Positions 8,901-16,877 of a stretch of 64,000 nucleotides of DNA are shown piece by piece; within the stretch, counting starts at the first letter, position 1; every line of letters starts with the position of its first letter. The notes under the pieces were generated by a model that saw nothing but the letters and a program-made list of their open reading frames with translations, made no database searches and was not told where the DNA came from. The DNA is from Pedobacter gandavensis (GTDB lineage Bacteria; Bacteroidota; Bacteroidia; Sphingobacteriales; Sphingobacteriaceae): positions 62,001 through 126,000 of the forward strand of contig NZ_WNXC01000006.1 in the NCBI RefSeq assembly GCF_014172405.1, read 5' to 3'. A program made the position numbers and the translations under genes.

Positions 8901-9260
8901 TGGAAAAATCGCTTGTGCCCTATTGGAAAGCGAGCTGAGCTCTGCAGCAGCCTGCGCCATATTCGTTCCTTCATAATAAGTCAGCTTCATGAGCATCAGC
9001 CCCTGCACATTCTTTGTTTCTATGGTTTTAATTCCATTGGCAAAAAGCAGGATATTGATGTACTGTTTTCCAAAATAGGCTTCCATTTGAGAAGGTGTAT
9101 ACCCCCCAAAAGGATGTGCAATATAGATCACAGGAAGGTTCATTTTCGGTAGAATATCTACCTTGATATCTTTGATGGCACCGATTCCAAAGAAAAACAA
9201 TCCGGCAACAAGCACCAGGATTGAGATTGGTTTACGAAGTGCAAAACGTATTAAATTCAT
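5982..9260 (-). CDS. RND efflux permease (AcrB/MdtC-like)
   Basis: 1092 residues, close to the usual length, with the duplicated RND architecture of 12 membrane segments and two large periplasmic loops. TM1 is MNLIRFALRKPISILVLVAG. TM4 carries GILVDESTVTIEN, where AcrB has the proton-relay pair D407/D408; here it is Asp-Glu. TM10 reads SVGVSIANAVLLITNAE, so the position of AcrB Lys940 is Ala. A 70-residue charged insert (about residues 495-560) follows the first membrane block. The substrate cannot be told. It lies between the TolC and adaptor genes, 12 bp after TolC. Confidence 0.93.
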   Translation of the reverse strand: MNLIRFALRKPISILVLVAGLFFFGIGAIKDIKVDILPKMNLPVIYIAHPFGGYTPSQMEAYFGKQYINILLFANGIKTIETKNVQGLMLMKLTYYEGTNMAQAAAELSSLSNRAQAIFPPGSQPPFIIRFDASSLPVGQLVLSSPIRSNNELQDFANTYVRASFTAIPGLLAPAPFGGSVRTIEINVDPELLRAHQLTVDQVVEAIKVNNQTAPSGNVRVGDKNYLTPTNYTIKKVKEFENIPLFKGGVQNLYLRDVAVVKDGADATAGYALINGKRSVYLSIAKSGDASTWDVVSKLKENLPMIQNTLPEDVKLSYEFDQSVYVINAVKSLISEGVIGALLTGLMVLLFLGDKRAALIVILTIPTSIIAGVLFLKLFGQTINIMSLSGLALAIGILVDESTVTIENIHQHFDMGKPKALAIWDACKEIAFPKLLILFCILAVFAPAFTMTGIPGALFLPLALAIGFSMIVSFFLSQTFVPIMANWLMVAHPKKAKPHADNITDDEAIFLETGLSLESEKDTLNQKKILVEREDFDNDGKLGLFERFRNRFMRFLDRIMPYRKPVVLGYLVVIIAIAAILLANIGRDVLPKVNSSQFQLRMRAPDGTRLERTEEKVQVILAELKKMVGAEHLAITSVYVGQHPALFSVNPIYLFMAGPHEAVFQVGLKDYHVDMEEFKDLLRARVKALEPDVKLSFEPIELTDKVLSQGSSTPVEVRIAGKNKKENEVYAKKIMKALNGIPYLRDVQIAQPIKYPSLNINIDRVKAAQLGVDLNDVSRSLVASTSSSRYTDKNVWVDEKIGLAYGVQVQVPFNKMSSKENLGEIPLLRNSNRPILSDVASISTDTTYGENDNVGATPYLSVTANLNKKDLGTASKDVTQAIKALGELPRGLVVQPVGMIKVLDDTLSSLQSGLLVAIVVIFLMLSANFQSFKVPLVILATVPAVVLGALLLLMLTGSTLNLQSYMGIIMSVGVSIANAVLLITNAEHLRKHNGNALESAREAAALRIRPIIMTTVAMIAGMLPMAIGHGEGGDQVSPLGRAVIGGLIASTFAVLVILPLVFAWVQGKVSTESISLDPEDEESKHYIKGLSE

Positions 9261-9272
9261 GGAGGTCGTTAA

Positions 9273-10670
9273 TTAAAATTCGTTGATAAACAGGTCAAAA
9301 TTCCCAAGGGCAGCTGATTTTAACAAAAGGGCTTGCCAGACATTGTTATAGGCAATGTCTCGGTCGGTCTCCGCCCTATTGAGGACAAATAGTGCCTGGG
9401 TAAGGTCTACAATAGTGCTGAGTCCATTTTTATATAAAGTGCTCTTTTGTAAATAAGCATCTGCAGCAGCTTTAACCTGGATCGGTGCTTCTTTATAATT
9501 GTCGATCGCATTTTTCAATTTCGTATCGGCGATAGCCACCTGTGCTTGTAATTGCTGTTCGGCAAGATCATACTCGTTTTGAAGTCCTTTAGAAAGGAAT
9601 TCCTGTGCCCTGACCTGGGGATGTGTTTTCAGGATCGTGGTCAGATTCCATACCATACCAACGCCAAGCAGGTAATTTCCGCGTACCGGATTAATCCCGT
9701 CCACATAATTTCTGGTAAATGCAGTCTGTTGCTGCGCATAAGCTGAACTAAATCCGGACCCCCTGCCCTGCATCACGCCAAACATAGAGAACGTTGGGTA
9801 ATACGATTTTCGAAACAATCGGGCTTGTTCATTGCTCAGGTCTACTTTGCTACGGTAAAATTGCAATAAAGGATGTGATTTTTGTTGAAGAATACTATCT
9901 GCATATAAATGCAAAGGAATTCGGGTAATTGAAGCGGTATCCAGTTCCAGACTCGTTACCGTTACCCCCATCAACACGCCCAATCTATTGGCTTGTTCCT
10001 GCTCCAGATCTTTTGCTTTCGTTAAAGCAATCTTTGCGCTGGATAACTCGGCTTTAGCCAAAGATGAATCTACACCAGCAATTAAGCCATTGCTTGCCCG
10101 GATCACAGCCGTATTTTTAAAGGTTATGGCTCTTTGAAGGTTGTTTTCCTGCGACTTCCGCAATCTTTGTGCGGCCAATAAATTAAGGTATGCGGCAGAA
10201 ACACGGATTTCCTGTTGAAACTGCTCTTGAACCAGATCTTGTTGATCCCGTTTAAGGATTCCCTCGGATACTTTTACCCGTTCTTTAATCTTTCCAAAAC
10301 TGAAGAAATCCCAGTTGATGTTGGCAAGATACAGGGCACCAAAAGCAGCATTCCAATTTTGCTGATCAAAGGCTGGACCACTCGAAGCGACCCCCAGTCC
10401 ACCAAGACCATAAGAAGGTCCATTCTGTCCGTTAATCGTTCCATAGTCCTGTTGTGCAGATAAACTAAGGTTGGGCAGGTAATCCTTCTTGCTCTGTTGA
10501 AGACCTTCTTCTGAAGCACTTACATAGTTCTTTTTGGCCTTAATACTCCCGTAATTACTCAAGGCGGTATTGATCGCATCTTTTAAATAGAGCGTTTGTG
10601 CATAGGTACTAGTCGTACTCAGGATTAAAAACCCGGTAATTACGACCATAAACAATAAAGGTTTAGGCAT
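9273..10670 (-). CDS. TolC-family outer-membrane efflux channel
   Basis: The start at 10670 gives a signal peptide (MPKPLLFMVVITGFLILSTT...YAQ); the longer frame to 10691 would need a TTG start. The 465 residues contain two outer-membrane-efflux-protein repeats with long helices (AAYLNLLAAQRLRKSQENNLQ; AVIRASNGLIAGVDSSLAKAE; KAAADAYLQKSTLYKNGLST). It is the first gene of the TolC-permease-adaptor-AraC operon and should form the trimeric exit duct. Confidence 0.92.
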   Translation of the reverse strand: MPKPLLFMVVITGFLILSTTSTYAQTLYLKDAINTALSNYGSIKAKKNYVSASEEGLQQSKKDYLPNLSLSAQQDYGTINGQNGPSYGLGGLGVASSGPAFDQQNWNAAFGALYLANINWDFFSFGKIKERVKVSEGILKRDQQDLVQEQFQQEIRVSAAYLNLLAAQRLRKSQENNLQRAITFKNTAVIRASNGLIAGVDSSLAKAELSSAKIALTKAKDLEQEQANRLGVLMGVTVTSLELDTASITRIPLHLYADSILQQKSHPLLQFYRSKVDLSNEQARLFRKSYYPTFSMFGVMQGRGSGFSSAYAQQQTAFTRNYVDGINPVRGNYLLGVGMVWNLTTILKTHPQVRAQEFLSKGLQNEYDLAEQQLQAQVAIADTKLKNAIDNYKEAPIQVKAAADAYLQKSTLYKNGLSTIVDLTQALFVLNRAETDRDIAYNNVWQALLLKSAALGNFDLFINEF

Positions 10671-10688
10671 GGTGTATATATTACACCA
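10670..10688. promoter_or_regulatory. Inverted repeat over the start of the efflux operon
   Basis: TGGTGTA (10670-10676), five bases, then TACACCA (10682-10688): a perfect 7-bp dyad that ends on the first base of the TolC start codon. The position suits a repressor operator or a leader hairpin that hides the start site. The AraC regulator of the operon is one candidate, although AraC sites are usually direct repeats. Confidence 0.45.
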
Positions 10689-10786
10689 CAAATTTATCTG
10701 CTGACTCTAAAATCAAAGTATTACTTTCAAACCAATAGTTATGAAAATCAAATAATTTACAGGATTACATCTTAATGACATTTGGG

Positions 10787-12262
10787 TTACAAAAAGTTCC
10801 AATCCTTCGCATGGGAATCCTCATGCTCTTTTTTCACAATGGCTTGAAATTGGGCAACCAAATCTGGATGACTCGCTGCCAGGTCTTTAGTTTCGTTGCG
10901 ATCGGTTTTCAAATGATACACCTGCCATGGACTATTTGGATCTTTCTTCACATTGGTACGGACACCTTTCCAATCTCCCATACGAATCGCAACCTGCCCT
11001 CCTTTTTCAGGAAATTCAAAATATAGGTATGGATGCTTGACTTGCGCTTTAGTTTTACCCAATAAAGTAGGTAAAAAGGAGGTTCCATCGGTATTTGCCA
11101 CCTTTTGCCCTGTCAGTTCCCCCAACGTAGCCAAAAGATCATATTGTGCAGAGATCAGGTTACTGGTAGATCCTGGCTTGATTTTCCCAGGCCATCTTGC
11201 TAAAAATGGTTCTCTAATCCCTCCCTCATATACATCCGTTTTCAGTCCCCTCATGCCAGCCACACTGTGAAAATATTCAGCATTTACCCCTCCGTTGAAA
11301 GTCGTTCCATTATCACTGGAAAACATAATGATGGTATTTTCATCCAACCCCAAATCTTTTATTCTTTTGAGAATGATCCCCACCTGTGCATCTAAAAAGG
11401 TGATCATTGCGGCATAGGTCGAATAAGGATACTGGTTTGGGGCGTATCCTTGTTGTCCATAATATGGCTGCTCTTCAAATTTCCCGATATAAGGTTTCAC
11501 AAAAGCATCTGGTGCTTGTAAAGAAACGTGGGGCAATGGATATGGGAGGTATAAAAAGAAAGGGTTTTCTTTATTTTGATCGATAAATGACAAGGCTTTT
11601 TCGGTCATCTTTTCTGGCGCATACACCTTTCCTTTAAAACGATCAAAATCTTTAGCTGTCGCTTTTTTAGGGTCTAAGGTCTGATGAACGTAGATATAAG
11701 TATTGTCCAGCGTATCCTTTTGGTCATTTTCCCATAAGTGTGTCGGGTAGAAACTATGTGCTTGTTTTTGATCCAGTAATCCGTAATAATAATCGAATCC
11801 TTGTTTCAAAGGCGAACCGGAAGTCCCGTTCATACCAAGTCCCCATTTTCCAACAAGCGCAGTTTTATAACCAGCTTGCTGCATCAAATGACCAAGGGTA
11901 AAAGTACCTTCTTTCAAGGGCATTTGGCCGCGTTCTTCGCTATCTGGAAAACCACCCAGTTCATAATTACCGCGAATATAGGCATGCCCAGCATGTTTAC
12001 CGGTCATCAACATCGCTCTGGCCGGTGCACAAACTGGTGTACCTGTATAATGATCTGTAAACTTCATCCCCTCTTTTGCCATCCTGTCCAGATTTGGGGT
12101 CTTGATTTTCTGTTGCCCATAAGCGCCGATTTCTGCATAGCCAAGGTCATCGGCATAAATGTAAATGACATTTGGTTTTTTTTGCGCCAAGCAACCATCA
12201 TGCGGGATCAATATGAGGGAAAATTGAATGAGCATCCCGACAAATAAAATAAGTTTTTTCAT
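10787..12262 (-). CDS. Secreted arylsulfatase, formylglycine (Cys) type
   Basis: 491 residues with an N-terminal signal sequence. This S1-family sulfatase would cleave sulfate esters in the periplasm. The maturation motif C78-A-P-A-R82 follows HYTGTPV; Cys78 is the residue converted to formylglycine. Metal ligands D38/D39 (YADDLGYAE) and the SSDNG motif are present, as is the KWGLG motif. The organism needs a sulfatase-maturing enzyme; none is in the window. The neighbours are not polysaccharide-degradation genes, so the substrate stays open. It is divergent from the DMT exporter. Confidence 0.93.
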   Translation of the reverse strand: MKKLILFVGMLIQFSLILIPHDGCLAQKKPNVIYIYADDLGYAEIGAYGQQKIKTPNLDRMAKEGMKFTDHYTGTPVCAPARAMLMTGKHAGHAYIRGNYELGGFPDSEERGQMPLKEGTFTLGHLMQQAGYKTALVGKWGLGMNGTSGSPLKQGFDYYYGLLDQKQAHSFYPTHLWENDQKDTLDNTYIYVHQTLDPKKATAKDFDRFKGKVYAPEKMTEKALSFIDQNKENPFFLYLPYPLPHVSLQAPDAFVKPYIGKFEEQPYYGQQGYAPNQYPYSTYAAMITFLDAQVGIILKRIKDLGLDENTIIMFSSDNGTTFNGGVNAEYFHSVAGMRGLKTDVYEGGIREPFLARWPGKIKPGSTSNLISAQYDLLATLGELTGQKVANTDGTSFLPTLLGKTKAQVKHPYLYFEFPEKGGQVAIRMGDWKGVRTNVKKDPNSPWQVYHLKTDRNETKDLAASHPDLVAQFQAIVKKEHEDSHAKDWNFL

Positions 12263-12290
12263 TGCTGTCTAAGATATAGAAAGATCGATA

Positions 12291-12344
12291 AAATATTGTC
12301 GTATGCTTTTCGTAATTTTGCGCTCCCAATTCGGGACAATATTT
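12291..12344. promoter_or_regulatory. Divergent promoter region flanked by a 10-bp inverted repeat
   Basis: TAATTTTG at 12313-12320 is a perfect match to the Bacteroidota -7 box and reads toward the DMT exporter. It is enclosed by AAATATTGTC (12291-12300) and GACAATATTT (12335-12344), a perfect 10-bp inverted repeat. A regulator bound to both arms would control the sulfatase and the exporter promoters together. Confidence 0.5.
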
Positions 12345-12391
12345 CAATCAAGCAACTAAATGTTTGATTTACCTACCATTTAATCCCTCCA

Positions 12392-13252
12392 ATGATGAAA
12401 AAACATAGCCTGCTTAACATTCCACCATTACCCGCAGTGTTATTGGCCATCATTAGTGTGCAGGCAGGTGCAGCAATTGCAAAAGGACTTTTCCCAGCTA
12501 TTGGCCCAACTGCTACCGCTTCTTTAAGAATCGGACTATCTGCAGTTATTCTATTGGTTGTGAATCGTCCAAACTTATTTAAGTTAACGAAACAACAATG
12601 GAAAGCGGTAATTCCTTATGGTTTGGCATTGGGTGCGATGAACGTGATTTTTTACATGGCCATCAAACGGATCCCTCTAGGGTTGGGCGTTACTCTTGAG
12701 TTTATTGGCCCCTTATTATTGGCGGTATTTAACTCTAAACGCGGCTTGGATTACCTATGGGTATTGCTTGCGGCAGCGGGAATAGCCTTAATTGCGCCGT
12801 GGTCTAACCAAGGCTTGGATTTAATCGGTGTACTACTGGCTCTATTGGCCGGGGGGTTCTGGGCAACTTATATTGTTCTTGGTAGCCGGATTTCTAAAAT
12901 TATGAAAGGCGGTGATGCCGTTTCTGTAGGAATGATCTTCGCCACCTTACTAGTCGTTCCTTTTGGATTTATTGGTGGAGGATTTAGTCAAATTACGCCC
13001 ACTTTTTTACTCCTGGGTGCCGCATTAGCTCTTTTATCAAGTGCCATTCCCTTCACCTTAGAAATGAGTGCCCTGGGGCAAATGCCAGCTCGTACTTTCA
13101 GTATTCTGATGAGTATGGAGCCTGCTGTGGCTTCTTTAGCTGGAATCGTATTCTTACATGAACACCTTTCCCTGCTGGAATACCTTGCAGTTGCTTTGGT
13201 AGTGATTGCGAGTGCTGGAGCAACCCTGACTTCTAAAAAAGAGGTCTTATAA
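12392..13252 (+). CDS. DMT-family exporter (EamA, RhtA-like)
   Basis: 286 residues with ten predicted membrane helices in two EamA repeats. Motifs such as QAGAAIAKGLFPAIGPTATASLRIGLSA and ALAYMAIKRIP-like NVIFYMAIKRIPLGLGVTLE resemble the threonine/homoserine exporter RhtA branch. The likely role is export of small amphipathic metabolites or amino acids from the cytoplasm; the substrate is inferred only from family resemblance. Its stop is five bases from the stop of the convergent GHKL ATPase gene. Confidence 0.88.
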   Translation: MMKKHSLLNIPPLPAVLLAIISVQAGAAIAKGLFPAIGPTATASLRIGLSAVILLVVNRPNLFKLTKQQWKAVIPYGLALGAMNVIFYMAIKRIPLGLGVTLEFIGPLLLAVFNSKRGLDYLWVLLAAAGIALIAPWSNQGLDLIGVLLALLAGGFWATYIVLGSRISKIMKGGDAVSVGMIFATLLVVPFGFIGGGFSQITPTFLLLGAALALLSSAIPFTLEMSALGQMPARTFSILMSMEPAVASLAGIVFLHEHLSLLEYLAVALVVIASAGATLTSKKEVL

Positions 13253-13257
13253 AGGAT

Positions 13258-14523
13258 TTATCCTGCTAAAAAGCTAGATAACTCCTCTTTTTCTTCTGCT
13301 TCCAATTCTACGATCCCTTCGATCACCTGGAACAGTTGGCTCCTTTCATTGGAGTTAAGTAGCACATGAGTTAACCTCACGAAAGCTTTCTTTTGATCGA
13401 TACTTAAACCACTAAATAGTTTAGGTTGCAGCTCATACATTAATTTCAAAGTTTCAACAAGATCGGTTCTTTGCGCAGCTTCGGATTCCTGAAAATCAGG
13501 CAAGACACCTTCTAAGGCGTACTTCTCCATCAGTTTATTCGAGAATTCTTTCAGGAAAGGCTTCCTTTTAGCCCTCAATAACTCGTTCACTTTTTTAATC
13601 AGAAACTTATACTCCGGAGAAGATTTCGTACGGGCATACAACTTTACCTGGGCCTCATAATCAGTACTGCTAAAATCAAATTCATCAAAGAATTCACTCT
13701 CGATGAAAACACTATGATAATATTCATCAGCCTTTTTATTCAGTGTGGTGTAGTCTTTATAAACTTCCTGCCCCTTATGGTTCACAAAGTAGTTCTTCGA
13801 CAATTCTTTGTGCAGCGATTCCTTCCATTGGATGAATTTCACCTTAAATATGGTATTGCTTTCTGGATATCTAAAAACCAGTCCATCTTCCTGATCGATG
13901 ATATTATCTTGATAAGCTAAAGGTTCGCCATTAATGAAAATAGAGAAACCCCTGTTTTTATGTAGTTCCAAAAACCAGCAAAACTCAGCTTGTAAATAAG
14001 GAATGATGCTCAATTCCATCGATTGTTCTGAAAACTGTACGTTTGAAAATGAAACCTTAGTTCCGGTAGCTTTTCCCTTTACATCTTCGTTTAACAGCTT
14101 CGCTTCATAGTGATTCAATTCTCCAACGGCTACCTGAATACTTCCATTTTTGAAAAGACCATTTTCTTCATAAGTGGTGTTCCATTCCGCTGAATGGGCG
14201 AAAGTGAAAAAAGTTAGTCTACCTACACCATTCTTACCATGCATCGTCGACTTATGTAAATGAATTCGTTGCTCCAACGCTTTTTCAGATTCATAAAAAG
14301 GATTAAACTTATCTTTCAATAAAGAAAAATTGATCCCATAGCCGTTATCAGCAACACTTAAACTTTCTATGGTACCTAGTGCATTCGCAGTATAATCAAT
14401 CGAAATCGTGTCCGCTTTAGCATCAAAACCATTCCAGATGTATTCTGCAAGCGCTTGTTTTTCATTGTAGAGACGCAAAACCTTTTTAATCCCCGTGGAA
14501 GTGATGTTTACATTATTGGCCAT
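13258..14523 (-). CDS. GHKL (HATPase_c_3) ATP-binding protein, apparently short
   Basis: 421 residues. The N-terminal GHKL fold shows the N-box (E27...N31-G-F-D34), the G1 motif DNGYG (59-63) and the G2 loop GKNGVG (96-101), as in MutL/Hsp90/MORC-type ATPases. The middle part (about 210-420) has no domain I can name and ends at EEKEELSSFLAG. Related proteins that I remember continue past a similar ELSSFL segment into a further C-terminal domain, so this copy may be truncated; that comparison is from memory. It might act in DNA transactions or defence, but no partner gene is adjacent. Confidence 0.75.
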   Translation of the reverse strand: MANNVNITSTGIKKVLRLYNEKQALAEYIWNGFDAKADTISIDYTANALGTIESLSVADNGYGINFSLLKDKFNPFYESEKALEQRIHLHKSTMHGKNGVGRLTFFTFAHSAEWNTTYEENGLFKNGSIQVAVGELNHYEAKLLNEDVKGKATGTKVSFSNVQFSEQSMELSIIPYLQAEFCWFLELHKNRGFSIFINGEPLAYQDNIIDQEDGLVFRYPESNTIFKVKFIQWKESLHKELSKNYFVNHKGQEVYKDYTTLNKKADEYYHSVFIESEFFDEFDFSSTDYEAQVKLYARTKSSPEYKFLIKKVNELLRAKRKPFLKEFSNKLMEKYALEGVLPDFQESEAAQRTDLVETLKLMYELQPKLFSGLSIDQKKAFVRLTHVLLNSNERSQLFQVIEGIVELEAEEKEELSSFLAG

Positions 14524-14572
14524 GATGAGCTGATTGGAGTTTGAAATTCAAATTTAAGGTTTTGTTTAGGTT

Positions 14573-14878
14573 TTACCTATATTTTGATTGGAACACTACT
14601 TCATAATGTTCCACCGTTGGGAAAGGATTATAATATTTATGGAGCAGTGCTTTCCAGTCCTGATACGCCGGTGATTGCCTGAAACCAATGGTATGGTCTT
14701 CCAGTTGATCCCAGTTGACCAATAAGATATAACGGCTTGACAGCTCTAAACAGCGTTGTAACTGATGTCCAAGATATCCTTTCATGCTACTGATGATGCT
14801 GGATGCTTTTTCAAAATCCTTCTCAAAAGAAAGGCTGTGTTGTGGAATAACGTCTAATATGGCTACTTCTAAAATCAT
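14573..14878 (-). CDS. Antibiotic-biosynthesis-monooxygenase-fold protein
   Basis: 101 residues. The opening MILEVAILDVIPQHSLSFEKDFEKASSIISSMKGYLGHQL, followed by LLVNWDQLEDHTIGFRQSPAYQDWKALLHKY, is the dimeric alpha-beta barrel pattern of the ABM superfamily. These small proteins include quinol monooxygenases and heme-degrading enzymes; a specific reaction cannot be assigned. It overlaps the upstream DinB gene by four bases (ATGA), so the two are translationally coupled. Confidence 0.8.
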   Translation of the reverse strand: MILEVAILDVIPQHSLSFEKDFEKASSIISSMKGYLGHQLQRCLELSSRYILLVNWDQLEDHTIGFRQSPAYQDWKALLHKYYNPFPTVEHYEVVFQSKYR

Positions 14879-15333
14879 TTCTTTTCGCGGGTATAAGTGA
14901 TGTACATTAAATCTGGAGGAGTACTGAGGAAAGGCTTGATCAGGCTCACAATTTGTCCCTGATGATATCCTGAATGAACAATAAGATGGGTTAAGATATC
15001 CGATATGAGGGTCTCATAAGAAACACCTTTGGTGTTGTAATACTGTACTTGACGTTGAAAGTCTGCTGCCTCCAGTTGTTCCAAAAAACCAACCATCAAC
15101 TGATAATTCTGATCCAGCAATTGCGGCCAGTCCTGCGCTTCAAAATTCTCCCAAACTTCCACATCCTGCATTTCTCCAACCATGCGACTCCGCCATACCC
15201 TTGTGGTTGCCAGCAGATGATTAAAAAGATCTTTTGCCCGTTGCGGAACAGTTGTCGCCGTTTGCATGGACTGAACTAGCCTAACATTTGTCCAGTGGTC
15301 AAATGCCAGGAGTTTTAAAAAGTAATCCTTCAT
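14875..15333 (-). CDS. DinB-family putative metalloenzyme
   Basis: 152 residues of the DinB/YfiT four-helix fold. The three metal-ligand histidines are visible: H in LLAFDHWTN, H in THLIVHSGYH and the last H of GYHQGQIVSL. Members include mycothiol- and bacillithiol-dependent transferases. This host group may use bacillithiol, but nothing here shows the thiol. Coupled by a 4-base overlap to the ABM gene. Confidence 0.83.
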   Translation of the reverse strand: MKDYFLKLLAFDHWTNVRLVQSMQTATTVPQRAKDLFNHLLATTRVWRSRMVGEMQDVEVWENFEAQDWPQLLDQNYQLMVGFLEQLEAADFQRQVQYYNTKGVSYETLISDILTHLIVHSGYHQGQIVSLIKPFLSTPPDLMYITYTREKK

Positions 15334-15389
15334 AAAATCAAATTTATGAAGGACAAGTTAGAAAATTCCTAAAACAATTATTGAAGTTA

Positions 15390-15902
15390 TTATAAGACGG
15401 TTAAACTATCCGCATCATAGATCAAGCTTGCTTTTTCAGCTGTTTTATACAGCTTTCCGTCCATCACCACTTTTTTAGACAACAAGCTTCTAGCCACTTC
15501 TATTTTCAATTGATGGTTCACTGTAAGCAAACTGCCATCTTCCAGGATCATTTCTAATTGCCCCTGATCAGTCAAGCCCGATACCAACCCTTTAATTTTC
15601 AATTCCGCTGTTGTTCTATTTTTCATAAAAGACTTTATAGCAGACAGGTCAATGACGTCTACATCTTTTAAGGCTGCTCCAAAAAGAGTTTTACCAGCCA
15701 CCATCTCCACAGGACGTACCTGCATCACGGCTGCATCGGCTTGATAAAATCGATTACCAATCACAAAAGCCAACAATAAAAATACCCCAATTTTAACCAT
15801 ACGAACTGCCTTATCCGTATACACAAAGTATGTTTTTTCAGTATTTACCCGATTTAGGATTTCATTTACATTTAATGATTTTTTTCTGAGGAGATGTCCC
15901 AT
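15390..15902 (-). CDS. Membrane-anchored protein of unknown function
   Basis: 170 residues, not recognised. A charged cytoplasmic N-terminus (about 1-34) leads into one membrane segment (MVKIGVFLLLAFVIGNRFY, about 35-52). The rest is an extracytoplasmic domain of alternating strands with a KIKGLVSGLTDQGQLEMILEDGSLLTV stretch that could be a small OB-like barrel. It has no operon partner on the same strand. The 213-bp gap behind it is shared with the divergent GIN-domain gene. Confidence 0.6.
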   Translation of the reverse strand: MGHLLRKKSLNVNEILNRVNTEKTYFVYTDKAVRMVKIGVFLLLAFVIGNRFYQADAAVMQVRPVEMVAGKTLFGAALKDVDVIDLSAIKSFMKNRTTAELKIKGLVSGLTDQGQLEMILEDGSLLTVNHQLKIEVARSLLSKKVVMDGKLYKTAEKASLIYDADSLTVL

Positions 15903-16011
15903 GTCATTTATTATTTATGATGAGACAAATTTCCAGTTTATTCTCCCCCGGATTGTTGACCTATGGTAACTAATCATAAAGCATTAAAAAGATGACGAAA
16001 GGCTGAATAAC

Positions 16012-16063
16012 ATCGACGAAAATAATTTCGTCGATTGGTCGAGAAGTTACGGCTATTCGTCGA
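16012..16063. promoter_or_regulatory. TCGTCGA repeat cluster upstream of the GIN-domain gene
   Basis: ATCGACGAAA (16012-16021), ATAA, TTTCGTCGAT (16026-16035) is a perfect 10-bp inverted repeat. A third copy, ATTCGTCGA, is at 16055-16063, and a related GATGACGAAA is at 15991-16000. The cluster lies 100-155 bp upstream of the GIN-domain start, a typical distance for activator sites. The binding protein is unknown. Confidence 0.5.
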
Positions 16064-16166
16064 CCGTTCTTTTAGTATGGTCTAAAGCACCAGAAAACGG
16101 CGTAACCTTTCTGTTTTGAGCAGGTCTTATCTACAAAAAACCTTAAAAAACTTAAAACATAAAGAC

Positions 16167-16706
16167 ATGAAAACTTCCATCAAAACGCTATTCGCTTCTG
16201 CTTTAACAGCTATCATTTTAACTTCTTCAGCTTTCCATACTTTCGCTAAAGAGAAATCACCAGCCAGCAACAGCGCAACCGTAAAATTCAATAAAGTAGT
16301 GGTAACCGGAAATGCAAAAGTGATCCTGATACAGGGAAATACAGAAAGCATCAACAGCACTGAAGAAGTTCAAAGCAGCAACACTACTGTTCAACAAAAA
16401 GGATACACTTTATACATTAACTCAACCGACAAAAGCACCATTTATGTACATGTAAAAGACCTACAGAGAATTGATGCTGCAGAAACTGCAAGCGTAAGAA
16501 CCCGTGGCTCATTTGACTTGGCTGTACTTCAAATTTTCCTAAAAGACAATGCTAAAGCAAACGTGAATGCAACTATTGGTAGCCTGTACACACAGATGAA
16601 TGGAAAATCTGATTTAAAATTAAGTGGCTCAACAACTGAACACAACCTGGTTAGAAATGATGTTTCTAAACTTAACCAATCAGATTTTATCATTGCAAAA
16701 TTGTAA
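16167..16706 (+). CDS. Secreted GIN-domain (DUF2807) head-like protein
   Basis: The start at 16167 gives the signal peptide MKTSIKTLFASALTAIILTS; the frame upstream begins only with a TTG. The mature part is a short beta-helical DUF2807 domain: VKFNKVVVTGNAKVILIQGN, YVHVKDLQRIDAAETASVRT and LKDNAKANVNATIGSL. These proteins sit in the periplasm or at the surface; the function is not established. At about 180 residues it is shorter than typical DUF2807 proteins. Repeats upstream suggest it is tightly controlled. Confidence 0.8.
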   Translation: MKTSIKTLFASALTAIILTSSAFHTFAKEKSPASNSATVKFNKVVVTGNAKVILIQGNTESINSTEEVQSSNTTVQQKGYTLYINSTDKSTIYVHVKDLQRIDAAETASVRTRGSFDLAVLQIFLKDNAKANVNATIGSLYTQMNGKSDLKLSGSTTEHNLVRNDVSKLNQSDFIIAKL

Positions 16707-16810
16707 GCAGGAGTCACTTCCTCCAACACCATCAAAAAAATGATCGTCCTGTAAAGGATTAAAAATAGCCGAAGCCCTGATAGGTAACCTTAACATGAGG
16801 TTACAAAACG

Positions 16811-16843
16811 AAAAAACCGTTCTAAAGAAGAGCGGTTTTTTTT
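16811..16843. terminator. Bidirectional terminator between convergent genes
   Basis: AACCGTTCT pairs with AGAGCGGTT (one T-G wobble) around a short loop, with A runs on the left and eight Ts on the right. It serves the GIN-domain gene and could stop PhoH transcription in the other direction. Confidence 0.8.
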
Positions 16844-16877
16844 ATTTAAATCCTATAATTTATAAAGGAAAACGCGA

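Noticed and set aside
11801..12247. 148-residue plus-strand ORF inside the sulfatase gene
   Set aside because: Antisense shadow of a complete, motif-bearing sulfatase; no family resemblance.
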